Shown one piece after another: positions 44,774 through 54,054 of a DNA stretch of 64,000 nt. Position 1 is the stretch's first letter. Every line of letters starts with the position of its first letter. A program made the position numbers and the translations under genes. The stretch is from an uncultured Candidatus Saccharibacteria bacterium (GTDB taxonomy: Bacteria > Patescibacteriota > Saccharimonadia > Saccharimonadales > UBA4665). Location of the stretch: positions 24,864 to 88,863 of the forward strand of contig CAIMFK010000011.1 in NCBI GenBank assembly GCA_903840315.1, in the 5' to 3' direction. Below the pieces are notes generated by a model. It saw only the letters and a list, made by a program, of their open reading frames with translations. It made no database searches and was not told the origin of the DNA.

Positions 44774-46003
44774 CTATTTTATTTTATTGAATAGAGTTTT
44801 GGCAAAATCAAATGTTTTAGACTGTATCTTTTTTGTATTCACATTATTGCCTTCATGGGGAAGATACATGTCAAGCATCATTAGCCCTATGCAGGTATAG
44901 AAGCTTGGATCATCAATTTTATCACCAAGTCCTGAAATTGACTGAAGTTTACCGACTCTTGCTGCAAGTTGCAGTTTTTCCCTAGTGAACTCGGCTATAC
45001 CCGGCAACTTAGATGTGCCTCCAACCAACACAACTCCACCGGGCAATTTTCTAGATCTAGAAATTTTTTTCAATTCATCATCTGCATACTCGAGTAATTC
45101 CTCTACTCTGGCCTCAGCAATCATATCTATGTCACTAGTTTTGAAAGTATGAATTTGATCCCTAATGCTTACTTTAATGGATTCTTTTTTGATGACGCCT
45201 TGCTTAAGGCTGGCAAATTCTGTTTTCACTTTTTCTGCCACGTCCAAATCTGTCTTTAAGCCAATAGCTAAATCATTAGTAATGTTAGTTCCTCCTATTG
45301 GAATCACGGCTATGTGCTGGACTTCACCATCTTCTATGATAACTAGATTTGTCGTTCCCGCTCCAATGTCGAGCACTAAGGTTCCAGATTCTTTTTGCTG
45401 GCGATTAAGTACAGCTTCTGCTGCAGCTAAGCTTGATACCGTGTGATTGGTGGGTGTGATTTGAGCTTTTTCAAGTGCACTATCCAAATTTTTTAGATTG
45501 GGGGTCGAAACTGAAACTATGTGAGTATCTACCTCTAACCTAACACCGTTCATTCCAACAGGATCTTTAATATTTTCCTGACCATCTAATCTGTAATTCT
45601 TAGAAAATATTTGAATAATTTCACGATTCGGAGGTAACTGTAGTATTGAAGCAGCTTCTTCGACCCTATATCTATCCTCGTTAGTTATTTCTCTATTTGC
45701 AGAACTTATAGCAATCACACCCTGTGAATTTAAACCAACTACGTGCGATCCATTAATGTTAACTGTTGCAGAATGAATGGGATGTCCGGATAGTCTCTCG
45801 GCTTCAGTGATTGCAGCGATTATCGAATCAGTAACGTCAGCAACGTGAACAACCACACCTTTGCGCATACCAATATTTTTTGATGACCCATATCCAAGTA
45901 TCGATATTTTAGATGAGTCTTCTGAGTCAACCATGCCAACGACGCATCTAACTTTATCAGTACCAATATCAAGGCCAACGTAGTTGTTACCGGAATCTCG
46001 CAT
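44774..46003 (-). CDS. ftsA: Cell-division protein FtsA
   Basis: An actin-like ATPase of 409 residues from ATG 46003 (MRDSGNNYVGLDIGTDKVRC). It tethers FtsZ to the membrane. Phosphate-binding loops (GLDIGTDK, LVLDIGAGTTNLVII) and the SHS2/1C domain region are present, as is the adenosine motif GGVVLVGGTSKLPGI. The C-terminus ends in a basic amphipathic helix (SKTFDFAKTLFNKIK) suitable as membrane anchor. The start is fixed by a promoter whose -10 ends 6 nt before the ATG; the frame open from TTG 46039 would overlap the -35. Confidence 0.96.
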   Translation of the reverse strand: MRDSGNNYVGLDIGTDKVRCVVGMVDSEDSSKISILGYGSSKNIGMRKGVVVHVADVTDSIIAAITEAERLSGHPIHSATVNINGSHVVGLNSQGVIAISSANREITNEDRYRVEEAASILQLPPNREIIQIFSKNYRLDGQENIKDPVGMNGVRLEVDTHIVSVSTPNLKNLDSALEKAQITPTNHTVSSLAAAEAVLNRQQKESGTLVLDIGAGTTNLVIIEDGEVQHIAVIPIGGTNITNDLAIGLKTDLDVAEKVKTEFASLKQGVIKKESIKVSIRDQIHTFKTSDIDMIAEARVEELLEYADDELKKISRSRKLPGGVVLVGGTSKLPGIAEFTREKLQLAARVGKLQSISGLGDKIDDPSFYTCIGLMMLDMYLPHEGNNVNTKKIQSKTFDFAKTLFNKIK

Positions 46004-46009
46004 AATGAT

Positions 46010-46039
46010 AGTATAATGCCTATGCTCACTTTTGGGCAA
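46010..46039 (-). promoter_or_regulatory. ftsA promoter, leaderless type
   Basis: On the minus strand, -35 TTGCCC (46039-46034), an 18 bp spacer and -10 TATACT (46015-46010). ATG 46003 is where transcription itself should begin. Confidence 0.62.
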
Positions 46040-46049
46040 GAATTATATA

Positions 46050-46802
46050 TTATCGTGTAAGTATTTCGGCGCCATTTTCAGTAATAAGAACCGTGTGTTC
46101 AAAGTGTGCTGATCTTGAGCCGTCTGATGTCAATATTGTCCATCCATCGTCCCCCAATACAACACCATATCCTCCCAATGTAGCCATAGGCTCTATAGCA
46201 ATAGTCATATTTTTCTTTAAGACTGGACCAGTTCCCCTATTTCCATAATTTGGAATGTTGGGGTCTTCGTGCAAATTGTGGCCCACGCCATGTCCAACCA
46301 AATCTCTTACAATACCAAATCTGTTAGAGTCTAATCTTTTTTGAATTGCTTCAGAAATGTCACCAACGTTAACACCTGCTTTAATAACATTTATGCCATC
46401 AAGCAGCGACTTTTCTGTCATTTTGACTAATCTTACGTCTTCTTCGCTTCTTGGATTACCAACAATAACGCTTATAGCAGCATCTGTTATCATTGAATCA
46501 ACAATAACACCAAAATCAAGACTAACAATATCCCCTTCGTTAATTACTTTCTCATGAGATGGTATTCCATGAACAACTTCATCATTCAAAGAGACACATA
46601 AAACAGCAGGGAATCCCTGATAGCCTAAAAATGCAGGTTTTCCACCTAAGGCTTTGAGCTCTTTTTCAGCGATAGCATTAAGCTCCATTGTACTCATTCC
46701 AGGCTTTACAGAATTCTTTAAAAGCTCCAATACAGCCGCAAGAATTCTACCGCTTTCCCTCATGGCAGTTATTTCAATGGGATTTTTTTCTATGGTATAC
46801 AT
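46050..46802 (-). CDS. map: Methionine aminopeptidase, type I
   Basis: A 250-residue metalloenzyme that removes the initiator Met. Metal ligands are visible in VSLDFGVIVDSMITDAAIS (two Asp), GHGVGHNLHEDPNIPN (His), IEPMATLGG (Glu) and HFEHTVLIT (Glu region). Length is typical of type Ia. Its start overlaps the adk stop by one nucleotide. It works after Def, encoded 4 kb away. Confidence 0.97.
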   Translation of the reverse strand: MYTIEKNPIEITAMRESGRILAAVLELLKNSVKPGMSTMELNAIAEKELKALGGKPAFLGYQGFPAVLCVSLNDEVVHGIPSHEKVINEGDIVSLDFGVIVDSMITDAAISVIVGNPRSEEDVRLVKMTEKSLLDGINVIKAGVNVGDISEAIQKRLDSNRFGIVRDLVGHGVGHNLHEDPNIPNYGNRGTGPVLKKNMTIAIEPMATLGGYGVVLGDDGWTILTSDGSRSAHFEHTVLITENGAEILTR

Positions 46803-47353
46803 TATTCGTTTTTGGACTCTATTGTAGCGAGCTCATTCATTATAATTTTGTGTACTTCATGCGCAGGTAGACTTGCATCTATATTAATTATTTTTATTTT
46901 TTCTTTTTCAAAATGATCAATTATAGGCAATGTAACTTTATTATATTCATCAAATCTTTTAGCAATGGCTTTTTCATTATCATCTTGTCTTCCACGCTTT
47001 TCTAGCCTCGCCCTCACAACCTCTTCATTCGCCACTAAATTAAATATTGCAGTTAATGTAAATCTGCCTGAATGAACCTGATCAATTAGCCAATCTGCCT
47101 GGCTAATTGTTCTAGGAAAACCGTCAACAACGAATTCTTTATCAATATCAATAAGATTGACTACAGTATTAAACACCTTGATAACTTCCTCGTCGCTCAA
47201 TAATTTACCTTCGAGCATTTCCTGCCTTCGTTTACCGGTAATCAAAACTCTTAACAGTTCACCCGTTGAAAGCCATGGATATCCAGCTTCATCAGCCAGA
47301 TACCTTCCCTGCATACTTTTACCCGCACCTGCAACTCCTGTAAGAATTATCAT
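46802..47353 (-). CDS. adk: Adenylate kinase, short form
   Basis: A 183-residue nucleoside monophosphate kinase with P-loop GVAGAGKSMQGRYLA, the AMP-binding segment STGELLRV, and VVDGFPRTISQADWL. The LID region (RARLEKRGRQDDNEKAIAKRFDEY) is the short type with no zinc-binding insertion. It equilibrates ATP, ADP and AMP. Because of its divergence a different NMP specificity is possible. It overlaps yqeY by 4 nt and map by 1 nt. Confidence 0.88.
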   Translation of the reverse strand: MIILTGVAGAGKSMQGRYLADEAGYPWLSTGELLRVLITGKRRQEMLEGKLLSDEEVIKVFNTVVNLIDIDKEFVVDGFPRTISQADWLIDQVHSGRFTLTAIFNLVANEEVVRARLEKRGRQDDNEKAIAKRFDEYNKVTLPIIDHFEKEKIKIINIDASLPAHEVHKIIMNELATIESKNE

Positions 47354-47805
47354 TTCTTATTTATCCTGTTTTTTACTATTTCTGATATTTTTGAACCATC
47401 GGCAGATGAACCAGTTCTTGTTTTAACTAGTCCAATAATTTTCCCCATATCCTTTATTGTAACGTCTTGCATTTCATTCATAACATTATCAACAATTTCA
47501 CCAATTTCGTCATCGGCTAATTGCTTGGGAAGATATTTTTCTAAAAGGGCTTTTTCGTTTAATTCCTTATCAGCCATTTCTTTATTGCGACCCTTTATAT
47601 ACAACTCTGCACTTTCAGCTCTCTTTTTGACCTCTTTGGCAATAACTAAACCAATAGCTTCATCGTCTAACCCCTCTTCACGCTTTTCACTAGCTACTTC
47701 AGCATACAAAATAGCACTCTTTAATCCTCTGAGTGTGTTGACAGTAAATTGATCCTGGGATAGTAGAGCAGCTTTAATGTCTTTATCTATCTGCTGTTTA
47801 AGCAT
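47350..47805 (-). CDS. yqeY: YqeY/GatB-tail domain protein
   Basis: A 151-residue protein of the GatB/YqeY family: LKQQIDKDIKAALLSQDQFTVNTLRGLKSAI at the start and KDMGKIIGLVKTRTGSSADGSKISEIVKNRI at the end. The second half is like the tRNA-binding tail of GatB. It is commonly found next to rpsU in bacteria, as here (6 nt after rpsU). The function of stand-alone YqeY is not well defined. Confidence 0.92.
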   Translation of the reverse strand: MLKQQIDKDIKAALLSQDQFTVNTLRGLKSAILYAEVASEKREEGLDDEAIGLVIAKEVKKRAESAELYIKGRNKEMADKELNEKALLEKYLPKQLADDEIGEIVDNVMNEMQDVTIKDMGKIIGLVKTRTGSSADGSKISEIVKNRINKK

Positions 47806-47811
47806 ATAAAA

Positions 47812-48027
47812 CTATCTTTGGCCAAGCTTAAGCTTTTTGACTTTAACTGCTTTTCTTTCTTGTCTAATAATAGCCTTGGTTCTTCTTTCAGACTTAGAAA
47901 TAGGTTTCTGAAAATATTGACCTTGTTTTGCTCGCATTAAAATACCAGACTGCTGAACCTTACGACTAAATCGTCGTAGCATATTTTCCAGTGGCTCTTT
48001 TGGGTCTCTCTTTGTAACTTGTATCAT
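47812..48027 (-). CDS. rpsU: 30S ribosomal protein S21 (bS21)
   Basis: A 71-residue basic protein: KEPLENMLRRFSRKVQQSGIL followed by KPISKSERRTKAIIRQERK, the family pattern. S21 helps base pairing of the mRNA with the anti-Shine-Dalgarno end of 16S rRNA. Its own mRNA is predicted to be leaderless: TACAAT ends 7 nt before the ATG and there is no Shine-Dalgarno sequence. This is notable because leaderless translation would not need S21. It heads rpsU-yqeY-adk-map. Confidence 0.95.
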   Translation of the reverse strand: MIQVTKRDPKEPLENMLRRFSRKVQQSGILMRAKQGQYFQKPISKSERRTKAIIRQERKAVKVKKLKLGQR

Positions 48028-48034
48028 TGCGTAT

Positions 48035-48063
48035 ATTGTACGATGTTAAATTTATATTTGCAA
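48035..48063 (-). promoter_or_regulatory. rpsU promoter, leaderless type
   Basis: On the minus strand, -35 TTGCAA (48063-48058), a 17 bp spacer, -10 TACAAT (48040-48035), then 7 nt to ATG 48027. Confidence 0.65.
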
Positions 48064-48080
48064 ATATTTTTTAAAGTGTT

Positions 48081-48371
48081 TTAATTTAATTTATTTCTTT
48101 TTTGAGTTGCACGTTGAGATTTAAGAACAATACTCTGTAATTCCTTGAATATAATAAATTGTTTGTTCGTGTGATAAACCTTGGTATTGCCTTGTTTTTC
48201 GGAAATCAAAAATCCAATTTTTTCTAATCTCTTTAGTTCACGCTGTATGTTTCCAGCATCTTCTTTGATTAATTTAGCTAGGCCCCTAACATGGGTCTTG
48301 AAGTCTGGATATTTAGCATAGATTACTATAATCTTGCGCCGTACTCTGGAGGTGATAAATACATCTAACAT
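48081..48371 (-). CDS. Small winged-helix transcriptional regulator
   Basis: A 96-residue protein with an ArsR/MarR-like winged helix: IYAKYPDFKTHVRGLAKLIKEDAGNIQRELKRLEKIGFLI (recognition helix at NIQRELKRLE), then the wing SEKQGNTKVYHTN and a terminal helix. There are no metal-binding Cys residues. Its target is unknown. It is divergent from priA and the two promoters overlap at their -35 boxes, so it could act on its own and the priA promoter. Confidence 0.78.
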   Translation of the reverse strand: MLDVFITSRVRRKIIVIYAKYPDFKTHVRGLAKLIKEDAGNIQRELKRLEKIGFLISEKQGNTKVYHTNKQFIIFKELQSIVLKSQRATQKRNKLN

Positions 48372-48400
48372 ATATGCCTATTGTCTTTCAAACAACATGA

Positions 48401-48452
48401 AGTATAGGACTTTTTTATTACTTTTACAATTATTTTTATAAAAATATATACT
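48401..48452. promoter_or_regulatory. Overlapping divergent promoters of the winged-helix gene and priA
   Basis: Minus: -35 TTGTAA (48429-48424), 17 bp, -10 TATACT (48406-48401). Plus: -35 TTTACA (48423-48428), 18 bp, -10 TATACT (48447-48452), then 7 nt to the priA ATG at 48460, which has no Shine-Dalgarno sequence. The two -35 boxes occupy the same base pairs, so only one promoter can be bound at a time. Confidence 0.6.
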
Positions 48453-48459
48453 GTTATTT

Positions 48460-50403
48460 ATGTACTATTATAAAATATTGCCTAAGGACCCTAGTTATTT
48501 CTCTGAAAAATTACTCACATATGAATCTAATGAAATAATTAATAAATATTCGCTTGTTATTGTTAACCTAAAATCTAAATCTATCATCGGTTTAGTTATA
48601 AAGAATACAACAAAGCCAAAATTCAAAACTAATCCGATACTGAAAAATATCTCTAGCTATATAGGAGAACTTCCAGATGAATCGGTAAAATTACTCAATT
48701 GGATTCACCTTTTTTATCCTGGGCCTTCTGGTCTTATTTTAACCCAATTTATTCCGCAAAAAATTATAGATATCAACAAAAAATATAATGTTGATAATAC
48801 AACTAATGCTTATAATCCTGTAGCTTTACCCCCACTGTCTAATGAACAGCAGGATGTTCTAGATTCAATATCCAAATCTGGAACATATATTCTCCACGGC
48901 GATACTGGAACTGGTAAAACAAGGATATATATCGAGCTCGTTAAGGGATCTATAAAGAATAAAAAAACATCTCTTATTATGATTCCCGAAATCAGCCTAA
49001 CCCCTCAATTCACAAAAATTTTCAAAAATACATTTGGCAATAAAGTTATTATTATAAATTCTAAACTTTCCCCCTCTAAAAAACTTAAAAACTGGCTAAG
49101 GATTGCCAATGATGATGGAGGTTTAATAGTTATTGGTCCAAGATCTGCTCTTTTTAGTCCTTTTAAAAACTTAGACACTATAGTTGTAGACGAATTTCAC
49201 GAAGATGCATACAAGCAGGAGCAATCGCCGCACTATCACGCAAACAGGGTTGCCAGTATGCTTGCAAGAATTCATAACTCTGTACTAATTTTTGGATCTG
49301 CAACACCCACTGTTGCAGATTACTATCTCGCAAGAAATCAAAAAATTCCAATACTCAGGATGAAGAATAATCCGGTAACAAAAGATAGTGGTCACGTAAT
49401 AAAAGAAATAGTGGATATAAAAGATCGATCTGAATTTACCAAAAGTAAATTAATATCGAATAAATTAATTAATTTAATAGAGGTGGCCTTAAAAAATAAG
49501 GAGCAAAGTTTACTTTTTTTGAATCGCAGAGGCACGGCTAGAATTGTTTTCTGCGATAACTGTGGATGGCAATCTGCCTGCCCCAATTGTGACCTTCCCC
49601 TAATTTTTCATGCAGATAAATTCATTTCTAGATGCCATTCATGTGGTTTTAATAACAAGCCTCCTTTGTCATGTCCAGATTGTAATGAGGAAAAGATACT
49701 ATATAGGGGCTTTGGTACCAAAGCATTAATTGACGAAGCGATTAAATTGTTCCCAAGTGCACGCATACAAAGATTTGATAACGACAACACTGTTTCAGAA
49801 AGCTTTGAACAAAATTTTAGTTCAGTTATTGCTGGCGATATTGACATCCTCATTGGAACGCAAACACTCTCTCGAGGGCTAGACCTCCCGAATCTCTCAG
49901 TTGTTGGGGTAATGGTTGCTGAGTCAAGCCTCTCCTTTCCAGACTTTACTGCATCAGAAAAAACCTACCAACAAATAAATCAAATACTAGGGCGCATAGG
50001 CAGAGGGCACAAAAAAGGTTCTGCAATAATTCAAACATACAGCCCCGACAACAAAACTATAGTGGATTCAATCAATCTAGACTTCGAAGATTATTTTAAG
50101 GGTGAAATAGAAGAAAGAAGAAAATTCTTATATCCTCCTTTTGTGCAGTTACTTAAGTTAACTTGTTCAAAAGCTACCGTTTCCAGTGCTGAAAAGGCAT
50201 CAAATCAATTAATGTCTAAATTGAAAGAATTACAATTAGACATACTACTTTTAGGACCTTCACCTTGTTTTTATGCAAAAAAAGCAGGTAAATTTCAATA
50301 CCAAATAGTAGTTAAGTCAAAACTAAGAACTAACTTAATAAAAGTCATAAGTAGTCTACCGGCTGGCTGGGACTATGATCTAGATCCGCTAAATCTTTTA
50401 TAA
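48460..50403 (+). CDS. priA: Primosomal replication restart helicase PriA
   Basis: A 647-residue superfamily 2 helicase that restarts stalled forks. Walker A GDTGTGKTRIYIEL (147-160), the Walker B region TIVVDEFHEDAYKQE (DEFH instead of the usual DEEH), and a zinc module of Cys pairs (CDNCGWQSACPNC, CHSCG, CPDC) are present. The C-terminal helicase domain has GTQTLSRGLDLPNLSVVGV and QILGRIGRG. It is about 80 residues shorter than the E. coli protein, with a reduced N-terminal domain. It is followed by def and fmt, a common bacterial order. Confidence 0.95.
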   Translation: MYYYKILPKDPSYFSEKLLTYESNEIINKYSLVIVNLKSKSIIGLVIKNTTKPKFKTNPILKNISSYIGELPDESVKLLNWIHLFYPGPSGLILTQFIPQKIIDINKKYNVDNTTNAYNPVALPPLSNEQQDVLDSISKSGTYILHGDTGTGKTRIYIELVKGSIKNKKTSLIMIPEISLTPQFTKIFKNTFGNKVIIINSKLSPSKKLKNWLRIANDDGGLIVIGPRSALFSPFKNLDTIVVDEFHEDAYKQEQSPHYHANRVASMLARIHNSVLIFGSATPTVADYYLARNQKIPILRMKNNPVTKDSGHVIKEIVDIKDRSEFTKSKLISNKLINLIEVALKNKEQSLLFLNRRGTARIVFCDNCGWQSACPNCDLPLIFHADKFISRCHSCGFNNKPPLSCPDCNEEKILYRGFGTKALIDEAIKLFPSARIQRFDNDNTVSESFEQNFSSVIAGDIDILIGTQTLSRGLDLPNLSVVGVMVAESSLSFPDFTASEKTYQQINQILGRIGRGHKKGSAIIQTYSPDNKTIVDSINLDFEDYFKGEIEERRKFLYPPFVQLLKLTCSKATVSSAEKASNQLMSKLKELQLDILLLGPSPCFYAKKAGKFQYQIVVKSKLRTNLIKVISSLPAGWDYDLDPLNLL

Positions 50404-50435
50404 AAATCAAGAAGTTTAATATATACTTTAAGATT

Positions 50436-51020
50436 ATGAATGAAAATAAACTTAAATATGGGCTAATAACTCTGCCCAATGATAATCTTCGCACAAAATC
50501 AAAGAAGGTTGGAATAGTTACAGATGAGATTCTAGAAGTCGTAGAATCAATGAAAAAGGTGTTATTTAAATGGGAGAGTGACAGAGAGCACGAAGTGGGA
50601 GTCGCTTTGGCATCGATACAGATTAATGTTCCATATAAAATTGTAATTATTAGAAAAGATATAGATGATAAAGATAATCATGATTTCCAAGTATTTATAA
50701 ACCCCTCTATTACTAAATACGAAGGCGATATCGTAGAAGATTTTGAAGGCTGTTTGAGCATAAAAGACATTTACGGAAAAGTGCCAAGATTTAGTAAAGT
50801 CAGAATCAAGGCAACAGGCTTGGACGGAAGTCCAATTAGACAAACAGCCAAAGGATTCCTAGCTAGAGTTTTTCAGCATGAAATTGACCATACTGAAGGT
50901 AAGCTTTTTATAGATCACATAAAAGATAAAGAAGAAGCATTTTTTGAATTAATGTCAGATGGCAAATTAAAAAAGTTAGACTATGAAGCAGATGTCGAAA
51001 AAAATAATATTCTTTGGTAA
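50436..51020 (+). CDS. def: Peptide deformylase
   Basis: A 194-residue metalloenzyme that removes the N-formyl group. Motif 2 EGCLSI (Cys ligand) and motif 3 QHEIDHTEG (two His, catalytic Glu) are intact. Motif 1, normally GxGLAAxQ, reads VGVALASIQ, so the Gly/Leu pattern that shapes the active-site pocket is altered. A TATACT box ends 8 nt before the ATG: predicted leaderless, though priA read-through is also possible. fmt overlaps its 3' end. Confidence 0.94.
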   Translation: MNENKLKYGLITLPNDNLRTKSKKVGIVTDEILEVVESMKKVLFKWESDREHEVGVALASIQINVPYKIVIIRKDIDDKDNHDFQVFINPSITKYEGDIVEDFEGCLSIKDIYGKVPRFSKVRIKATGLDGSPIRQTAKGFLARVFQHEIDHTEGKLFIDHIKDKEEAFFELMSDGKLKKLDYEADVEKNNILW

Positions 51021-51906
51021 TGAAAGATTAGCTACTGGTGTTACAACTAAGAATCCGGTAATGAATCGGCTTATTGAAGAAGGTTATGAAATTGATTGTT
51101 TAATTCTGAACCAGGACTCATATAATTCAAGGAAACTTAGAACTGTAGAAGCTGAAGAATTTGCAATAAAAAATAATATTAAAGTTTTTAAGCCAAGCTC
51201 AATCGATGATGTAAAAGAAATAGTTTCAAAATCAGATTGCAAAATAGCAGTGCTAGTAGCATATGGCAAGTTAATACCCGAGTCAGTAATAGAAATGTTT
51301 CCGCTAGGCATCATCAACATCCATCCATCCCTGCTCCCAAAAAAAAGAGGTTCAACGCCAATAGAACAAACTATACTCGACGGCGACAAATTATCGGGAG
51401 TTTCTCTAATGAAGCTAACAAAAGGCATGGACTCGGGACCAATTTATGATCAAGTTAAAATTAAACTATCTGGCAATGAATCAAAGCAAGAACTTTCTGA
51501 AATCATGAATCTAACTGGTGCGGAATTATTAATAAAGAATTTGCCCGATATTATCAATGGCATCATACAGCCGCATGAGCAATCAACCGAAGGCATAACT
51601 ATTACTAAGCAAATAAGTAAGAATGATGGTCTAATGGACTGGAATCAAAGCTCTGAAATGATTGAGAGAAAATCTAGGGCCTTTAAGGATTGGCCTAAGC
51701 TTAAGACTAACATATTTCATCAAAACGTTGTTATTGAAGAGGTGGTAGTTAGAGAGCCTACTAAATTGAAGGCTGGAGATATAATTTCCGATAAAGATTC
51801 ATTAATAATTGCCACCTCGGATAATGGAATCGAGATAATATCTCTCAGGCCAGAAAACAAAAACTCAATGACAGCAAAGGCATTTATAGCAGGTTACAAA
51901 AAATAA
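50992..51906 (+). CDS. fmt: Methionyl-tRNA formyltransferase
   Basis: A protein of about 304 residues that formylates the initiator tRNA. The N-terminal formyltransferase fold has the catalytic segment INIHPSLLPKKRGSTPIEQ (Asn, His) and VSLMKLTKGMDSGPIYDQ (Asp). The C-terminal OB-like domain is present (FKDWPKLKTNIF). I take ATG 50992 (MSKKIIFFGNERLA); an in-frame ATG 9 nt upstream is possible. It overlaps def by about 29 nt and ends directly at the convergent DUF5663-like gene. Confidence 0.95.
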   Translation: MSKKIIFFGNERLATGVTTKNPVMNRLIEEGYEIDCLILNQDSYNSRKLRTVEAEEFAIKNNIKVFKPSSIDDVKEIVSKSDCKIAVLVAYGKLIPESVIEMFPLGIINIHPSLLPKKRGSTPIEQTILDGDKLSGVSLMKLTKGMDSGPIYDQVKIKLSGNESKQELSEIMNLTGAELLIKNLPDIINGIIQPHEQSTEGITITKQISKNDGLMDWNQSSEMIERKSRAFKDWPKLKTNIFHQNVVIEEVVVREPTKLKAGDIISDKDSLIIATSDNGIEIISLRPENKNSMTAKAFIAGYKK

Positions 51907-52221
51907 CTACTGCTTAGATGATTCGATTATCTGAGGAGCGATTTGCCTAATCTCTTGTTTGAGTTTTTCAAATTCTTCTGCTACCACGTCTTTGTAGTTG
52001 GGGAAATTATCCTCTAGCCACTTAAATGCTCCACTTTCATCTTTCTGATTTATAAAGCTTTCAAATTCATTTAACTGCTGATCTGTCATATTGCCAGCCA
52101 AACGAAAACCAACTCTGGTTTCAAGTGTCTCATAAATATGAGCCTTCATTTTTGTTTTCTCTTCATGTGGCAGATCGCCTAGACCTAGCTCTATTAACAA
52201 TTCATCGTTAAACTTTATCAT
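51907..52221 (-). CDS. Hypothetical protein, DUF5663-like
   Basis: A 104-residue, acidic, all-helical protein: LLIELGLGDLPHEEKTKMKAHIYETLETRVGFRLA, then MTDQQLNEFESFI. This matches my memory of the small DUF5663 family common in CPR bacteria; the function is unknown. TACAAT (52233-52228) ends 6 nt before the ATG, so it is predicted to be leaderless. The stop is directly adjacent to the convergent fmt stop. Confidence 0.7.
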   Translation of the reverse strand: MIKFNDELLIELGLGDLPHEEKTKMKAHIYETLETRVGFRLAGNMTDQQLNEFESFINQKDESGAFKWLEDNFPNYKDVVAEEFEKLKQEIRQIAPQIIESSKQ

Positions 52222-52239
52222 GAAGTTATTGTATCATTA

Positions 52240-54009
52240 TTAAATTTTTCTTTGAACTGTTTCACGAGTAAAGAAATGAATTTTATCGCCAATTTCTACG
52301 ACTAATTTGTTTTTAAGCTCTATATTTAAGCCACACATCTCACCTTCGAAAACTTCTTTTGTATCCTGAGGGCCCCTCTTTAGATTAGTTATATTGACTT
52401 CAGCCAACACCTCTTTACCTCTGATAACTCTGGCTAATGCTGGTACGGTAAGTTTACCTTTTAATACTTCCCCACCAGCAATAATTTCACTTTTTCCAGA
52501 TGTGAATACTCCTTTAACCTCAAGAACTCCAGTTTCATTCTCTACAATTTCTGGGGCTAACATATTACTTAATCTTTCTTTAGCATCATCAATAAGCTCA
52601 TAAATAATTTTATAGATATTAATTGGAACCTTGTCTCTTGAAGCAAGTCTTCTTATTTCTGATGGTAATTCAACATTAAATCCATAAATAATACCATTTG
52701 CTGAATGTGCAGTATGTACATCGCTCGCATTAATAGAGCCAACACCTGTACTTATTATCTTGAATGCAACCTCATCAGTTTCTAATGTTCTTAAGCTATC
52801 TATAATCGAAGTTAAAGAACCCTGTACATCCGTTTTAATTAATACCGGTAATTCTTGTAAAGAGTTAGATCTGTTAATTATGCTAATAAGCTCATTACTG
52901 TTTAGGTTATTCTGTGCAAATCCTGCCTTGTGATTCAGTTCATAGTCTTGGGCTATAACTCTAGCTGTTTTCTCATTTTTTGTTGTAACAAATTTATCTC
53001 CAAACTGAGGGAGCTCTTTAAACCCTGTGATAATAACTGGAGTGGATGGACCCGCTGTTTTGATAGAGATATTCTCTGGAGAAGTTAGGCTCCGTATTTT
53101 TGCATATGTAGAACCTGCCACGATAACGTCATTATAATTTAATGTTCCTTCTGCAATTAAAGCATGAGCTACGGGACCCCTACCTTTTTCTAAATGAGAT
53201 TCTATGATTAATCCTTCAGCCGGAACATCTATAGGTGCTTTGAGCTCCTCTAAATCAGCAGTTAATAAGACCATATCAAGAAGATTATCTATGCCCAGTT
53301 TAGTTTTAGCAGAAACCTCAACAACAGTTAATTCTCCGCCCCAACCCTCAACTAGTATGTTTTTTTCGGCAAGTTGCTGCTTAACCCGATTAGGGTCTGC
53401 GCCGTCTTTATCAATTTTATTTATTGCGATAATCATTTTCGAGCCCGCCTGATTAGCGAACCTAATAGCCTCAATGGTTTGTGGCTTAACTCCATCATCT
53501 GCCGCGACAACGATTATAACTAGATCTGTAAGCTCTGCACCATGGGCTCGGATCGCAGCAAAGGCTTCATGCCCAGGAGTATCAAGAAAAGTGATAAGTC
53601 TACCATTGTGGGTTATCTGGTAGGCTGAAATGTGCTGTGTAATTCCACCAGCCTCTCCTTTTGCAACCGAAGCTTCTCTGATTGAATCAAGCAAGCTGGT
53701 TTTACCGTGATCGACATGACCCATTACCGCAACAACAGGAGGTCTGTTGGGACCGGTTAAGTTACTTTTCTTTTTCTTTGTAATTGATTCAATCAAGTCA
53801 TCTTTTGGAGCTGACTTAACAAGAGTAATTTCATCAAAACCAAGGTCCGCAACCATTATCTCGGCAGTATCAAAGTCAACTCTTTCATTAACGGTAGCAA
53901 TAATACCGTTTTTCATTAATTGACCTATCAATTTTGTTACAGGAATAGATAGTTTTTCAGCAAGGGTGCCGACCGTGATGTTATCTTCTAGTTCAATGGT
54001 TCTTGCCAT
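52240..54009 (-). CDS. infB: Translation initiation factor IF-2, short form
   Basis: A 589-residue GTPase that brings initiator tRNA to the small subunit. A single IF2N-type domain (about 1-55) replaces the long N-terminal region of E. coli IF-2. The G domain has [24 protein letters not shown] and NKID, followed by domains II-IV with [12 protein letters not shown] near the C-terminus. The length is the compact form usual in small-genome bacteria. AAGGAG lies 8 nt before the ATG. Confidence 0.97.
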   Translation of the reverse strand: MARTIELEDNITVGTLAEKLSIPVTKLIGQLMKNGIIATVNERVDFDTAEIMVADLGFDEITLVKSAPKDDLIESITKKKKSNLTGPNRPPVVAVMGHVDHGKTSLLDSIREASVAKGEAGGITQHISAYQITHNGRLITFLDTPGHEAFAAIRAHGAELTDLVIIVVAADDGVKPQTIEAIRFANQAGSKMIIAINKIDKDGADPNRVKQQLAEKNILVEGWGGELTVVEVSAKTKLGIDNLLDMVLLTADLEELKAPIDVPAEGLIIESHLEKGRGPVAHALIAEGTLNYNDVIVAGSTYAKIRSLTSPENISIKTAGPSTPVIITGFKELPQFGDKFVTTKNEKTARVIAQDYELNHKAGFAQNNLNSNELISIINRSNSLQELPVLIKTDVQGSLTSIIDSLRTLETDEVAFKIISTGVGSINASDVHTAHSANGIIYGFNVELPSEIRRLASRDKVPINIYKIIYELIDDAKERLSNMLAPEIVENETGVLEVKGVFTSGKSEIIAGGEVLKGKLTVPALARVIRGKEVLAEVNITNLKRGPQDTKEVFEGEMCGLNIELKNKLVVEIGDKIHFFTRETVQRKI

Positions 54010-54054
54010 GTCAACACTCCTTACTTAATTTACTAATATTCTAAAATAGTCGAA

